Origin: Methylibium sp.
Lineage (GTDB): Bacteria; Pseudomonadota; Gammaproteobacteria; Burkholderiales; Burkholderiaceae_C
DNA: 64,000 bases
Reading direction: 5' to 3'
NCBI GenBank assembly: GCA_013824165.1
Contig: PNNH01000079.1
Coordinates: 1-64,000 of the forward strand
Shown here: positions 34,308 through 46,463 of the stretch, piece after piece
Position numbering within the stretch: the stretch's first letter is position 1
How the letters are laid out: every line of letters starts with the position of its first letter
Made by a program: the position numbers and the translations under genes
The notes under the pieces: generated by a model
The model's input: the letters and a program-made list of their open reading frames with translations, nothing else
The model's database searches: none
What the model was told of the DNA's origin: nothing

Positions 34308-36181
34308 GTGCCGAGGCCGTCATCCATGTCCACCGCGGCGGGCCGCTGGTGGCGCTGCTGGGCAATCCCAACTGCGGCAAGACCTCCCTGTTCAACCGCC
34401 TTACCGGCAGCCATCAGAAGGTGGCCAACTACGCCGGCGTCACGGTGGAGCGCAAGGAAGGTCGCTTTGCCAGCGCGGCCGGCAAGGCCTTGCGCCTGCT
34501 GGACCTGCCGGGCGCCTACAGCCTGTATCCGCGCAGCCCGGACGAGCGCGTCACCGTGGAGGTGCTGCGCGGCCAGGCCCGCGGCGAGAAGCGGCCCGAC
34601 CTGCTGCTGTGCGTGGTGGACGCCTCCAACCTGCGCCGCCACCTGCGACTGGTGCTGGCCGCGCGCCGCCTGGGCCTGCCCTGTGTGGTTCTGCTGAACA
34701 TGGCCGATGTGGCCGAACGCCGCGGCCTGAGGCTCAACCCCGAGGCGCTGGCGAGCGAGCTGGGCGTGCCGGTGCTACGCCTGGTTGCGGTCAGCGGCGA
34801 GGGCGTGGCCGAGCTGCGCACGCTGCTCGATCAGCCGCAGGTCTGGCAGACGCCCGCCACGCTGCCTGCCGATGAGGGAGATGAAGCCGGTGATCACCAG
34901 CGCGTGCAGACGCTGCTGGATCGGCTGGGCCTGGCCAATAGCCTGCCCGAGACCGGCAGCGACCGCCTCGACCGCGTGCTGCTGCACCCGGTGGCAGGGC
35001 CGGCGCTGCTGGCGCTGCTGCTGTTCCTGATCTTCCAGGCCGTGTTCTCCTGGGCCGAGGCGCCGATGAACGCGATCGAGGCCGGCAGCGCCTGGCTGGG
35101 CCAGCAGCTGTCCGCGCAGCTGCCGGACGGCTGGCTGCGCAGCCTGCTGGTGGACGGCCTGCTGGCCGGCGTGGGTGGCGTGCTGGTGTTCCTGCCGCAG
35201 ATCCTGATCCTGTTCTTCTTCATCCTGGTGCTCGAAGAGTCGGGCTATCTGCCGCGCGCGGCCTGGCTGCTGGACCGCCTGATGGGCAGTCTGGGCCTGT
35301 CGGGGCGCAGCTTCATTCCGCTGCTGTCCAGCTTCGCCTGCGCCATTCCCGGCGTGATGGCCACGCGCAGCATCTCCAACCCGCGCGACCGCTGGGTGAC
35401 CATGGCGCTGGCACCGCTGATGACCTGCTCGGCGCGACTCCCGGTGTATGCCCTGCTGATCGGCGCCTTCATCCCGCAACGCAGCCTGGCCGGCGGCTGG
35501 GTGGAGCTGCAGGGCCTGGTGCTGTTCGGCCTCTATCTGGCCGGCATCGTCGGCGCAGCCGGAGTGGCCTGGCTGCTCAAGCTGTTTGGCGGTGGCGGCC
35601 AAGTGCGCACGCTGATGATGGAGCTGCCGGCCTACCACTGGCCGCGGCTGCTGAATGTGGCACTGGGCCTGTGGCAGCGCGCGCTGGTGTTCCTGAAGCG
35701 GGTCGGCTCCATCATCCTGATCATGTCACTGGTGATCTGGGCGCTGGCCAGCTTCCCTGCCGGGCCGGACGGCGCACCGGCCATCGAGGCGAGCCTGGCT
35801 GGCCAGCTGGGCCGCGCGATGGCGCCGTTGTTCGAGCCCATCGGCTTCAACTGGCAGATATCGGTGGCGCTGGTGCCCGGATTGGCGGCGCGCGAGGTGG
35901 CGGTCAGCGCGCTGGCCACTGTCTATGCGCTGTCGGATGCCGGCGCGGAGGACGCTGCCGGCACGCTGGGGCCGTTGATCGGTGCGCAGTGGAGCCTGGC
36001 TACCGGCCTGGCGCTGCTGGCTTGGTATGTGTTCGCGCCGCAATGCCTGGCCACGCTGGCCGCCATCCGGCGCGAGAGCGGCAGCTGGCGCTTCCCGCTG
36101 TTGTTGGCGGCCGGGCTGTTCGGCCTGGCCTATCTGGCGGCCTTCATCGTGTTCAGGCTGGCCACGGCGCTGGGAGGCTAA
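34304..36181 (+). CDS. feoB: Ferrous iron transporter B
   Basis: 625-residue inner-membrane Fe2+ transporter with an N-terminal G-protein domain. G1 is GNPNCGKTSLFN, G3 is LDLPGAYSLYP and G4 NMAD. A short GDI-like region follows, then about nine membrane helices containing the two Gate motifs (LEESGYLPRAAWLLDRLM; VPGLAAREVAVSAL) and the Cys-bearing FACAIPG. It is shorter than E. coli FeoB (773), as usual in betaproteobacteria. No feoC follows. Regulation by Fur is implied by the upstream box. Confidence 0.96.
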   Translation: MSAEAVIHVHRGGPLVALLGNPNCGKTSLFNRLTGSHQKVANYAGVTVERKEGRFASAAGKALRLLDLPGAYSLYPRSPDERVTVEVLRGQARGEKRPDLLLCVVDASNLRRHLRLVLAARRLGLPCVVLLNMADVAERRGLRLNPEALASELGVPVLRLVAVSGEGVAELRTLLDQPQVWQTPATLPADEGDEAGDHQRVQTLLDRLGLANSLPETGSDRLDRVLLHPVAGPALLALLLFLIFQAVFSWAEAPMNAIEAGSAWLGQQLSAQLPDGWLRSLLVDGLLAGVGGVLVFLPQILILFFFILVLEESGYLPRAAWLLDRLMGSLGLSGRSFIPLLSSFACAIPGVMATRSISNPRDRWVTMALAPLMTCSARLPVYALLIGAFIPQRSLAGGWVELQGLVLFGLYLAGIVGAAGVAWLLKLFGGGGQVRTLMMELPAYHWPRLLNVALGLWQRALVFLKRVGSIILIMSLVIWALASFPAGPDGAPAIEASLAGQLGRAMAPLFEPIGFNWQISVALVPGLAAREVAVSALATVYALSDAGAEDAAGTLGPLIGAQWSLATGLALLAWYVFAPQCLATLAAIRRESGSWRFPLLLAAGLFGLAYLAAFIVFRLATALGG

Positions 36182-36190
36182 GCCCCGCGC

Positions 36191-37228
36191 TCAAAAGCCC
36201 TCCAGCACCAGCTTGCCGCGTTGGCGCTGGCTCTCCTGCTGCGCATGGGCACGCTTCAGGGTCGCCGCGTTGATGGGCCCCATCACCTCGGCCAGGGTAC
36301 TGCGCAGCCGGCTGTCATCCACCAGGCGCGCCACCTCAACCAGCAAGCGGCCCTGCTCGGCAATGTCATGCGTGCCGTGCACGGAGCGGGTGAACATCAT
36401 CTCCCAGTGCAGCGACAGGGCCTTGCCCTTGAGCGCCATCACATCGATGTCGCCGGGGCCGAATTCGTCGATCAGGCCCAGGCGGCCCTGGGGTTCCAGC
36501 GCGGCCACCAGATCGGCGAAATGCGCCGGCGTGTGCGTCAGGCTGGCGGCATAGCGCAGCGGGGGCAGGCCCTGCTCGGCCTGCAGGCGCGCGATCTGCG
36601 GGGCCAAGGGCTCGCGGTGGCTGATCACGTGATGAGCACCCAGCTCGCGCAGCCATGCCCCGCCCGCGCCCTCGGGCTCGGAACTCGTGCCCACCACCAG
36701 CAGATGCGGCAGCTGGCGGGCCAGTTGCACGAGGATGGAGCCCACGCCGCCGGCCGCGCCGGTCACCAGCAGGCTTACCGGGCGCTCGGTCTGCTGCTGC
36801 ACCTGCAGGCGGTCGTGAAGCAGCTCCCAGGCGGTGATGGCGGTCAGGGGCAGGGCTGCGGCCTCGGCGTCGCTGAGCGAGGCCGGGGCACGGGCCACTA
36901 TGCGGTGATCGACGGCTTGGTACTGGGCATTGCTGCCGGGGCGGTTGATGTCGCCCGCGTACCAGACCCGGTCGCCCAGGTCGAAGCCCCGCACCTCGGC
37001 GCCAAGGGCGCGCACCACGCCCACGGCGTCCCAACCCAGCACCACGGGCGTCTGGCCATCGGTGCTGGCGCGGCGCAGGCGCAGCTTGGTGTCCACCGGG
37101 TTGAGGGCAATGGCACTCACCTCCACCAGCAGGTCCTGCGGACCTGGGGTGGGTATGGGCAGCTCCAGGTCCAGCAGGGACTCCGGGTCGTTGATGGGCA
37201 GGCTCTTGAAGTAACCGACGGCTTTCAT
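36191..37228 (-). CDS. Zinc-type alcohol dehydrogenase/quinone oxidoreductase family protein
   Basis: 345-residue MDR-family NAD(P)H oxidoreductase. Start motif MKAVGYFKSLPINDPESLLD; ALNPVDTKLR and VLGWDAVGVV are typical of the ZADH/quinone-oxidoreductase branch; the nucleotide fold is VTGAAGGVGSILVQLARQ. Zinc-binding cysteines are absent, as in quinone oxidoreductases, so it probably reduces quinones or enones. An AGGAGA ribosome site precedes 37228. It is divergent from a LysR gene, which probably controls it. Confidence 0.88.
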   Translation of the reverse strand: MKAVGYFKSLPINDPESLLDLELPIPTPGPQDLLVEVSAIALNPVDTKLRLRRASTDGQTPVVLGWDAVGVVRALGAEVRGFDLGDRVWYAGDINRPGSNAQYQAVDHRIVARAPASLSDAEAAALPLTAITAWELLHDRLQVQQQTERPVSLLVTGAAGGVGSILVQLARQLPHLLVVGTSSEPEGAGGAWLRELGAHHVISHREPLAPQIARLQAEQGLPPLRYAASLTHTPAHFADLVAALEPQGRLGLIDEFGPGDIDVMALKGKALSLHWEMMFTRSVHGTHDIAEQGRLLVEVARLVDDSRLRSTLAEVMGPINAATLKRAHAQQESQRQRGKLVLEGF

Positions 37229-37321
37229 GCTAATGATTCTCCTGATGCGCCACCACATGGGCGCGATGACGTATCTTGGGGGTTGGGGCAGAATCAATGA
37301 AGACGCATTAATCGCTATCAG

Positions 37322-37340
37322 TTTCAAATGGAAATTGAAA
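37322..37340. promoter_or_regulatory. Inverted repeat at the LysR start, possible autoregulatory site
   Basis: TTTCAA and TTGAAA arms separated by 7 bases overlap the LysR ATG. It lies in the 99-base divergent region with the dehydrogenase gene, where LysR regulators commonly bind. Weak by itself because the arms are short. Confidence 0.35.
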
Positions 37341-38332
37341 ATATCCAGGAGCTACGCCTGCTGGTGGAATGTGCCCGCGGCGGCAGCCTGAGCGCGGCGG
37401 CTGTCGAGTTGCAGATCACCCCGGCCGCGGCCAGCGCCTTACTCAAGCGCCTGGAGGCGCGCCTTGGCGTGCGCCTGGCCGAGCGCAGCACGCGAGCACT
37501 GCGGCTCACACCGGCGGGCGAGCAGTTGCGCGACTATGCGCAGCGCGTGCTGGAGCTGCTGGAGGAGGGCGTGGCCCAGCTCAGCGAGGGCGGGGCCGCG
37601 CCCGGGCGTGCTGGATCCGCAGCGGCGGCAGCGTTGCGCGGTCGGATCCGCGTGAGCGGCTCCAGCGATCTGACGCGGCGGGTGCTGCTGCCCCTGCTGG
37701 ATGAATTCCTGGCCCGGCATCCTGGCGTTGAGCTGCAGCTGCAGGTGGGAGACTCCCTCTTGGACGTGGTGCGCGACCAGGTAGACCTGGCGCTGCGCTA
37801 CGGCGAGTTGGCTGACTCGGGCCTGGTGGCGCGCCAGCTCTGGAGCGGCCGTCGCCTGCTGGTGGCCGCGCCCGACTACCTGAAGCGCCGCGGCTGGCCC
37901 CGCCATCCGCATGAGCTGGACGGGCATGAGTGCATACGCTTCAAGATCGGCAACCGGCTGGAGCGGGAGTGGGCCTTCTGGCCGCGTGCGGCGCCCCAGG
38001 GCGCGCCCCTGGTGGTGGCGGTGAAGGGCCAGCGCAGTGCGGACGATGGCAGCATCGCCCATCAATGGGCGCTGGAGGGCCAGGGCCTGAGCTACAAGAG
38101 CGAGCTGGATGTGCGCGACAGCCTGGCCAGCGGCGCCTTGGTGGAGGTGCTGCCCGACTGGTTGGGCCGCCCCATGCCCCTGCATGCGGTGCTGCCCAGC
38201 CAGCGCTTTCTGCCTCTGCGGCTGCGGGCCCTGGTGGACCATCTGGCCGAAGGGCTGGCCGCGCCATCGCCGGCGCCGCCGCGGGCCCCTGCCGCTCAGG
38301 GGCGGGGCAGGCGCTTGTTGCTCGCACCATGA
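37328..38332 (+). CDS. LysR-family transcriptional regulator
   Basis: 334 residues. N-terminal winged helix-turn-helix: LVECARGGSLSAAAVELQIT then AASALLKRLEARLGVRL (residues ~8-60). The effector domain (about 95-300) carries the usual GRIRVSGSSDL and DLALRYGELADSGLVARQL. The C-terminal ~25 residues are Pro/Ala/Arg-rich and variable. Divergent from the quinone-oxidoreductase-like gene and probably its activator or repressor; related LysR regulators respond to small organic molecules. Confidence 0.92.
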   Translation: MEIENIQELRLLVECARGGSLSAAAVELQITPAAASALLKRLEARLGVRLAERSTRALRLTPAGEQLRDYAQRVLELLEEGVAQLSEGGAAPGRAGSAAAAALRGRIRVSGSSDLTRRVLLPLLDEFLARHPGVELQLQVGDSLLDVVRDQVDLALRYGELADSGLVARQLWSGRRLLVAAPDYLKRRGWPRHPHELDGHECIRFKIGNRLEREWAFWPRAAPQGAPLVVAVKGQRSADDGSIAHQWALEGQGLSYKSELDVRDSLASGALVEVLPDWLGRPMPLHAVLPSQRFLPLRLRALVDHLAEGLAAPSPAPPRAPAAQGRGRRLLLAP

Positions 38333-38510
38333 GGCGAGGACTCTGCTCGAGGCGCGCCAGCGGCGCCATCCGCGCGCGGGGTAGATACATCTGGCCACTG
38401 CCTTGGGCGGCTGAGAGCCAAAGTGCGTCCTGCCTGCCCGGCGTCAAGGGCGCCGGGCGCGGACTGCGGCATGATGGCGCACCTGTTCCATTCCTCCCGG
38501 GCCCTTGCTG

Positions 38511-39407
38511 ATGCTGAGATTCCTACCTGCTCCGCTGCGCGGTGCGCTTGCCGCCGTCCTGCTGGGGCTGAACACCGTGATCGGTGTGTCGCTGATGATC
38601 GTGCCGGCCTTGATCAAGCTGCTGCTGCCCATCGATGGTGTGCGCAAGCTCTGCACTCGCGTGATCAGCGGCATCGCCACCGGCTGGGTGGCGGTCAACA
38701 ACGGCTGGATCGCCAGCGTCGGCGCGGCGCCTTGGGACGTCAAGGGCTTGGACGACCTGCACCAGCGCGGCTGGTACCTGGTCTCGCCCAATCACCAGAG
38801 CTGGGTCGACATCCTGGTGCTGCAGCGCGTGTTCCATGGCCGCATCCCCTTCCTGAAGTTTTTCCTCAAGCAGGAGCTGATCTGGGTGCCGGTGATTGGC
38901 CTGGCCTGGTGGGCGCTGGACTTTCCCTTCATGAAGCGCGGCCGCAGCCAGGGCTCGAAGGCGGCCGATATGGTCACCACGCGCCAGGCCTGCGAGAAGT
39001 TCAAGAAGCTGCCCACCACAGTGATCAACTTCGTCGAAGGCACGCGATTCACCGAGGCCAAGCACACCAAGCAGAACAGCCCTTACCGCCACCTGCTGAA
39101 GCCCAAGATCGGCGCCTTGTGCGTGGCGCTGGCCACGATGGGTGAACAATTCGAGGCCCTGCTCGACGTGACCCTGGTCTATCCCGACGGCCGGCCCACC
39201 TTCTGGCACCTGCTTTGCGGCGATGTAGGGCGGGTGATCGTGCGGGTGCAGCAGCGGCCCATCCCGGCGGAGCTGGTCGGGCGCGACCCGCAGCAGGACC
39301 GCGCTCTACTGGTGCAGACCGGCCGCTGGATCGAAGCGCAATGGCGCGAGAAGGACGAGCTGATCGAGCAACTGCGCCGCGACGCCGGCATGCCCGGCAG
39401 CTCCTGA
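38511..39407 (+). CDS. PlsC-type acyltransferase (YihG/LPAAT-like)
   Basis: 298 residues with one or two N-terminal membrane helices (LRGALAAVLLGLNTVIGVSLMIVPAL). The active motif is SPNHQSWVDIL (HX4D) and the glycerophosphate block is FVEGTRFTEAKH. The 'acyltransferase' branch of E. coli YihG and eukaryotic LCLAT shares FMKRGRSQGSKAADM-like spacing. It would acylate lysophosphatidate or lysophospholipids. Second PlsC-type gene in the window (the other is at 17.6 kb), with a longer hydrophobic N-terminus. The ATG at 38511 is preferred over a TTG at 38505. Confidence 0.87.
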   Translation: MLRFLPAPLRGALAAVLLGLNTVIGVSLMIVPALIKLLLPIDGVRKLCTRVISGIATGWVAVNNGWIASVGAAPWDVKGLDDLHQRGWYLVSPNHQSWVDILVLQRVFHGRIPFLKFFLKQELIWVPVIGLAWWALDFPFMKRGRSQGSKAADMVTTRQACEKFKKLPTTVINFVEGTRFTEAKHTKQNSPYRHLLKPKIGALCVALATMGEQFEALLDVTLVYPDGRPTFWHLLCGDVGRVIVRVQQRPIPAELVGRDPQQDRALLVQTGRWIEAQWREKDELIEQLRRDAGMPGSS

Positions 39408-39483
39408 GCGAAGCGGTCTACTGGAGGAGGGCCCAGCGCTGCCGCGCGGTGCTGCGCTCTCGACCGCTCAGGCGATCAGGCGC

Positions 39484-39741
39484 TCATGCCTCGGGTGCAT
39501 CGACGTAATAGGCCTCGACCGTGCCCTTGAGCTTGATCGTCAGCGGCTGGCCGCGGCGATCCACCGCCTTGCCCGCCGGCACCTTGATCCAGCCTTCGCT
39601 GATGCAGTATTCCTCGACGTCCTTGCGCTCCTTGCCGTTGAAGCGGATGCCGATCTCGGCTTGCTGCTCCATGATGGCCTTGTTGAAGTGCGGGCTGCGC
39701 GGGTCGACGGACAGGTGGTCGGGCAGGGAAATCTGGCTCAT
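39484..39741 (-). CDS. DUF3297-family protein
   Basis: 85-residue acidic protein. The N-terminal PDHLSVDPRSPHFN and central GIRFNGKERKDVEEYCISEGWIKV correspond to DUF3297, a widespread proteobacterial family of unknown role. Ends in YYVDAPEA. It sits between the acyltransferase and an antiporter gene and does not appear to form an operon with them. Confidence 0.85.
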   Translation of the reverse strand: MSQISLPDHLSVDPRSPHFNKAIMEQQAEIGIRFNGKERKDVEEYCISEGWIKVPAGKAVDRRGQPLTIKLKGTVEAYYVDAPEA

Positions 39742-39792
39742 GGTCGGGTCTGGGGGTAAGCGTTTCGACGGAAGGCCGCATTGTCGGCGAAG

Positions 39793-40803
39793 CTAGCCGC
39801 CGTGAATGAACACCATCGCCGCATTGATCACATAGGTGGCCACCAGGCCGGCGCTGATCCAGCTCACCATGCGCAGCACCCGGCCATGCGGCCGCATCAG
39901 TAGGCCGACCATGACCAGCCCGCTCATCACGATGGCTGCGGCGGCGCTGCCTATATGCACCGGCGACGCCGCCGCCAGCAGCGGCGCGCCGCGGTAGAAC
40001 AGGTCGTCCACCGCCAGGATGCACAGATTGAAGAGATTGCTGCCCAGCAAGTTGCCGATCGCCATGTCCAGCGCACCCAGGCGCAGCGCACCCAGCGTCA
40101 CCGCCATCTCGGGCAGGGTGGTGACAAAGGCCATGAACAGCGTGCCGACGAAGCTGCGGTTCCAGCCCATTTCCAAGGCTAGGCGGTCGGCCAGATGGGG
40201 CAGCCAGATGCCCGCGCCCAGCACCACGGCGGCGGCAAGCCCGAAGCGCAGCAACTCAGGTCGCAGCGCAAGCAGCGGCGTGCCGGGCTGCGCCGCGGCC
40301 GTCTGAGGCGTGCCCGCATGGGCCTGCTCATGCCTGAACCCGCTGCGCAGGGCCAGCAGATATAGCGCCAGCAGAACCGGGCTGTATAGACCCAGGTTGA
40401 GCAGCGCTGGCGCCCGACTGCCCAGCGCGAGACTGAGAACCACAAATCCCAGCATCACGATGCCAAAGGCGGCTGAGAGCAGGTGCACGTCGCTGGCGCG
40501 ACGGTACATCGGCTGCTGGCGTTGCAGCGCATCCACCACCGCCAGGAACAGCAGATTGAACACGCAGGCGCCCAGCACATTGCCCACCGCCAGATTGGGT
40601 GCTTGCACCACCGCTACCGCCGTGATGCCCGAGGCCAGTTCGGGCAGCGATGTCACTGTGGCCAGTAGCGCCAGGCCCACCCAGCCGCCGGTCAGTCCGG
40701 TGGCTTGGGCGATGCGGTCGGCGCTGCGGCTCAGCGCAAAGCCGGCGCGCCCGATCAGCAAGCCGCAGAGCAGGAATTGGAGAATCAACCAGACAAGGCT
40801 CAT
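39793..40803 (-). CDS. Calcium/sodium antiporter (CaCA family)
   Basis: 336 residues with ten or so membrane helices in two inverted halves. Each half carries the alpha-repeat: LATVTSLPELASGITAV with GNVLGACVFNLLFL, and MAFVTTLPEMAVTLGAL with GNLLGSNLFNLCIL. The paired acidic residues (PE) form the ion site in YrbG/NCX-type exchangers, which move Ca2+ against Na+ or H+. It starts 12 bases after the P-type ATPase stop, so the two cation transporters are co-transcribed. Confidence 0.9.
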   Translation of the reverse strand: MSLVWLILQFLLCGLLIGRAGFALSRSADRIAQATGLTGGWVGLALLATVTSLPELASGITAVAVVQAPNLAVGNVLGACVFNLLFLAVVDALQRQQPMYRRASDVHLLSAAFGIVMLGFVVLSLALGSRAPALLNLGLYSPVLLALYLLALRSGFRHEQAHAGTPQTAAAQPGTPLLALRPELLRFGLAAAVVLGAGIWLPHLADRLALEMGWNRSFVGTLFMAFVTTLPEMAVTLGALRLGALDMAIGNLLGSNLFNLCILAVDDLFYRGAPLLAAASPVHIGSAAAAIVMSGLVMVGLLMRPHGRVLRMVSWISAGLVATYVINAAMVFIHGG

Positions 40804-40815
40804 TGCGGGCGAACT

Positions 40816-43539
<2,724 letters not shown>

Positions 43540-43652
43540 CGGACAGCGGGCCCTCTGGGTTGACATCTCTTGCCATCATCACCGATGCCAGAGCGGGCCG
43601 ACGCGGCTGGCCTTCTGGTAAGTTCACGGCAGCCTGGCGCTGGTGAGTTTTC

Positions 43653-43666
43653 TTGCGTTGAATCAA
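43653..43666. promoter_or_regulatory. Possible FNR/ANR-type site between P-type ATPase and UspA genes
   Basis: TTGCG-TTGA-ATCAA matches the FNR/ANR consensus TTGAT-N4-ATCAA in the right half and in 3 of 5 positions on the left. It is 33 bases before the universal stress protein start, in the divergent promoter region. Anaerobic control of such gene pairs is known in proteobacteria, but this single weak match is only suggestive. Confidence 0.3.
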
Positions 43667-43698
43667 CACCGGCGGGCTGACTAAGGATGGAGAACGCC

Positions 43699-44604
43699 AT
43701 GCCCTCACTGCAGAACTTGCTGGTCGCCACCGATTTCTCGGCTGAAGCGGCCAAGGCCCTTGAACGTTCGGCGCTGCTGGCCGCAGCGCTGGATGCCCGC
43801 CTGCTGCTGCTGCATGCCTTGGACATGGGCGCGCTGGACGATCTGCGCCTCTGGCTGGACGGCAAGGAACCGTCTGTGGTGGCTGCGGCCATGGCCGAGC
43901 AGGCTGAGCGCCAGATCGCCGAGCAGGCCGCCGCGCTGGCGCTGGCCCATGGCATTGCCGTGCGGGGCGGTGTGCGCCAAGGCGAAGCCCTGCAGCAGAT
44001 CATCGCAGCGGCGCGGGAATCGGAAGCGGGCCTACTCGTCATCGGTCGACGCGGGCTCAGCGGGCTGCACCGCGCGCTGCTGGGCTCCACCGCCGAGCGC
44101 GTGGCGCGCCGGGCTGACTTGCCCGTGTTGATGGTCAACCGCCCGCCCCAGGGGCCGTATCGGCGCGTGCTGGTGCCGGTGGACTTCTCGGCCTGGAGTC
44201 TGCCGGCGCTGCAGCTAGCGCAGCAGCTGGCTGGCGACGCGGAGATCGTCCTGATGCATGGTCTTGAGCTGGTTTCCGTGGGCCAGCTGCGTCTGGCCGA
44301 TGTGGCGGAGGAGAAGATCCAGCACTACCGCCTGCAGGTGCGGCTGCGGGCCGTCGCCCGCCTGGTCGAGCTGGCGGCCCAAGCGGGCCTGCGCCCAAGC
44401 GCGCAGCCGCCCAGCACGCCTGACGGCGCTTCGCCCTGGGTTCTGATCGTCGAGGAGGCGCGGCGTCTTGATTGCGACCTGATCGTGATCGGCCGCCATG
44501 GGCGCCACCACATCGACGAGCTTCTGCTTGGTGGCACCACGCGCGTCGTGCTGGCCGAGAGCGATTGCGATGTGCTGGTCTGCAGCGCGCCGCCCCGCGC
44601 CTAG
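43699..44604 (+). CDS. Universal stress protein, tandem UspA domains
   Basis: 301 residues with two UspA domains. Each has the ATP-binding G-x2-G-x9-G(S/T) pattern: VIGRRGLSGLHRALLGSTAE (about residues 113-132) and VIGRHGRHHIDELLLGGTTR (about 265-284). N-terminal LQNLLVATDFS and second-domain RVLVPVDFSAWS mark the starts. Double-domain Usps are usually induced by oxygen limitation or starvation. A GGAG ribosome site at 43688-43691 favours the ATG at 43699 over one at 43687. It overlaps the convergent TRAP gene by 4 bases. Confidence 0.92.
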   Translation: MPSLQNLLVATDFSAEAAKALERSALLAAALDARLLLLHALDMGALDDLRLWLDGKEPSVVAAAMAEQAERQIAEQAAALALAHGIAVRGGVRQGEALQQIIAAARESEAGLLVIGRRGLSGLHRALLGSTAERVARRADLPVLMVNRPPQGPYRRVLVPVDFSAWSLPALQLAQQLAGDAEIVLMHGLELVSVGQLRLADVAEEKIQHYRLQVRLRAVARLVELAAQAGLRPSAQPPSTPDGASPWVLIVEEARRLDCDLIVIGRHGRHHIDELLLGGTTRVVLAESDCDVLVCSAPPRA

Positions 44605-46457
44605 CCGCCTCGTGCGGCGCGCAGCAGCGTTGCCAGCCCGGTGCTCAGCCCCGGCAGCAGCGCTATCAGCAGCGTGCCGACGAAGATCGCCAACATGGCC
44701 GGCAACACCGCGCGAGCCACATAGCGGATCGACTTGCCGAACATCGCGGCGGCAAAGTAGATGTTCATGCCGGCCGGCGGGCACAGAAAGCCCACCTCCA
44801 TCGCAGCCAGGAAGATGATGCCGAAGTGCACCGGGTCGATGCCGTAGGCGAGCGCCAGCGGCAGCAGTAGCGGCACCAGCACCGCCAGAGCGGCAAAGAT
44901 TTCCATCAGCGCCGCGGCGGCGAACAGGAAAACGCACAGCGCCAGCAGGAACAGGTATTTGTTGGGAATCGCGCCCTGCACCCATTCCACCGCCAGGTCC
45001 GGAATGCCGGCATCCACCAGGAAATTGGTCAGCGCCAGCGCCATGCCCAGGATCAGCATCACGCCGCCGATCAGCTGCGCGCACTCGGACAGGCAGCGCG
45101 CGAGCAGGCGCCAGCCCAGCTCGCGGTGTGCCAGCGCCTGCGTCAGCAACGCATAGGCGGCCGTCAGCGCCGCGCTCTCGGTGGGCGTGGCCAGGCCGCT
45201 GGCCAGCGAGCCGATCGCCACCACCGGGGCCAGGATCTCCCACTTGGCGGTCCAGGCCGCCGCCATCGCCTGGCGCGCGTTCGGCCGGCTTGCTGGGGCG
45301 GCCGTGGCGCTGCCACCACCACGCAAGAAGCCGCCAAACAGCAGCAGGCAGGCCACCATCACCAGCGCCGGCACCAGGCCGGCCAGGAACATGTCCATGA
45401 TGGGCACGCGGGCGATCACTGCATACATGATCAGCGGCACCGAAGGCGCCAGCAGCACGCCCAAGGCGCTGGCGCTGGTCACCAGGCCGATGCCGCGCTG
45501 CTCCGGATAGCCGGCATTGCGCAGCAGCGGCAGCAGCAGGCCACCCAGGGCCAGAATCGTCACGCCGCTGCCGCCGGTGAAAGCGGTGAAGGCCGAGCAC
45601 AGCACGGCTGCTGCCAGCACCGTGCCGCGCGCGCCGCCGCCGAACAGAGCCACGAACAGCGTGCCCAGGCGCTGTGCCGCCCCCGTGCGCGCCATCACCA
45701 GGCCGGCCAGCGTGAACAGCGGCAGCGCCGGCAGCGAAGGGTTGACGGTGATCTGGTAGTGCGACAGCGCGATCGAAGCCAGCGGCAGCCCGTCGCTCCA
45801 GAACAGCGCCAGCGCCAGTCCTCCCAGCACCGCAAACACCGGAGCACCCGCCAGCAGCGCCAGCAGCAGCAAGGCCAGCGCCGGCCACAGCAGGCCGCCC
45901 TGGCCATCGCCTGCGGCGGCCAGCAACCAGCCGCTCAGCGGCAGCGTCAGGCCCAGCGCGAGGCGTGCCAGCAGGCCCGGCGCGCAGCGCAGGCCCAGCT
46001 TGAAGCCCAGCAGTGCAAAGCCCAGCGGCATGCCGGCCTGCACCCACCACACCGGCAGGCCGTAGGCCAGTGTCTGGGCGCCCTCGATCTCGCTGGCCAC
46101 AAAGCGCCAGCTGGCCAGCGCCAGCATGCCGCACAGCAGCGCGGCGCTGCCCTTGGCGAAGGCCTGAACCAGGGCCTGGCTGCGCTCGCTGCCGCGTTGG
46201 CTCAGGCTGCTGCCCAGCGTGCTGAGGTGGCCATGGCGCTCGGCCGCCACCGCGCCGAACATCGCCAGCAGCAGGCCCAGGTGCTGCACCAGCACCGAAG
46301 CGTTCTCGATGCCGCGGCCCATCAGCGGGCGCAGCGCGATCTCGGCGAGTGGCAGCAGCACCATCAGCGCCAGCGCCACCGAGGCGATGCCCTCGTCGAA
46401 GCGCGGCAGCCAGCGGGTCAGCCCGCCAGCTACGGGCACCGCGGCTTGTTCAGCCAT
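44601..46457 (-). CDS. TRAP transporter membrane protein, fused small (Q) and large (M) subunits
   Basis: About 618 residues, some 16-17 membrane helices. Residues ~1-190 form the DctQ part (NASVLVQHLGLLLAMFGAVAAERHGH), the rest the DctM part with FTGGSGVTILALGGLLLPLL, SLPALPLFTLAGLVMARTG and MNIYFAAAMFGKSIRYVAR. The two are fused, as in some TRAP systems. It would drive Na+-coupled uptake of an organic acid or other ligand captured by the periplasmic partner. The stop of dctP sits 7 bases before the chosen ATG (46457); a GTG at 46463 is an alternative. Confidence 0.9.
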   Translation of the reverse strand: MAEQAAVPVAGGLTRWLPRFDEGIASVALALMVLLPLAEIALRPLMGRGIENASVLVQHLGLLLAMFGAVAAERHGHLSTLGSSLSQRGSERSQALVQAFAKGSAALLCGMLALASWRFVASEIEGAQTLAYGLPVWWVQAGMPLGFALLGFKLGLRCAPGLLARLALGLTLPLSGWLLAAAGDGQGGLLWPALALLLLALLAGAPVFAVLGGLALALFWSDGLPLASIALSHYQITVNPSLPALPLFTLAGLVMARTGAAQRLGTLFVALFGGGARGTVLAAAVLCSAFTAFTGGSGVTILALGGLLLPLLRNAGYPEQRGIGLVTSASALGVLLAPSVPLIMYAVIARVPIMDMFLAGLVPALVMVACLLLFGGFLRGGGSATAAPASRPNARQAMAAAWTAKWEILAPVVAIGSLASGLATPTESAALTAAYALLTQALAHRELGWRLLARCLSECAQLIGGVMLILGMALALTNFLVDAGIPDLAVEWVQGAIPNKYLFLLALCVFLFAAAALMEIFAALAVLVPLLLPLALAYGIDPVHFGIIFLAAMEVGFLCPPAGMNIYFAAAMFGKSIRYVARAVLPAMLAIFVGTLLIALLPGLSTGLATLLRAARGG

Positions 46458-46463
46458 GATCAC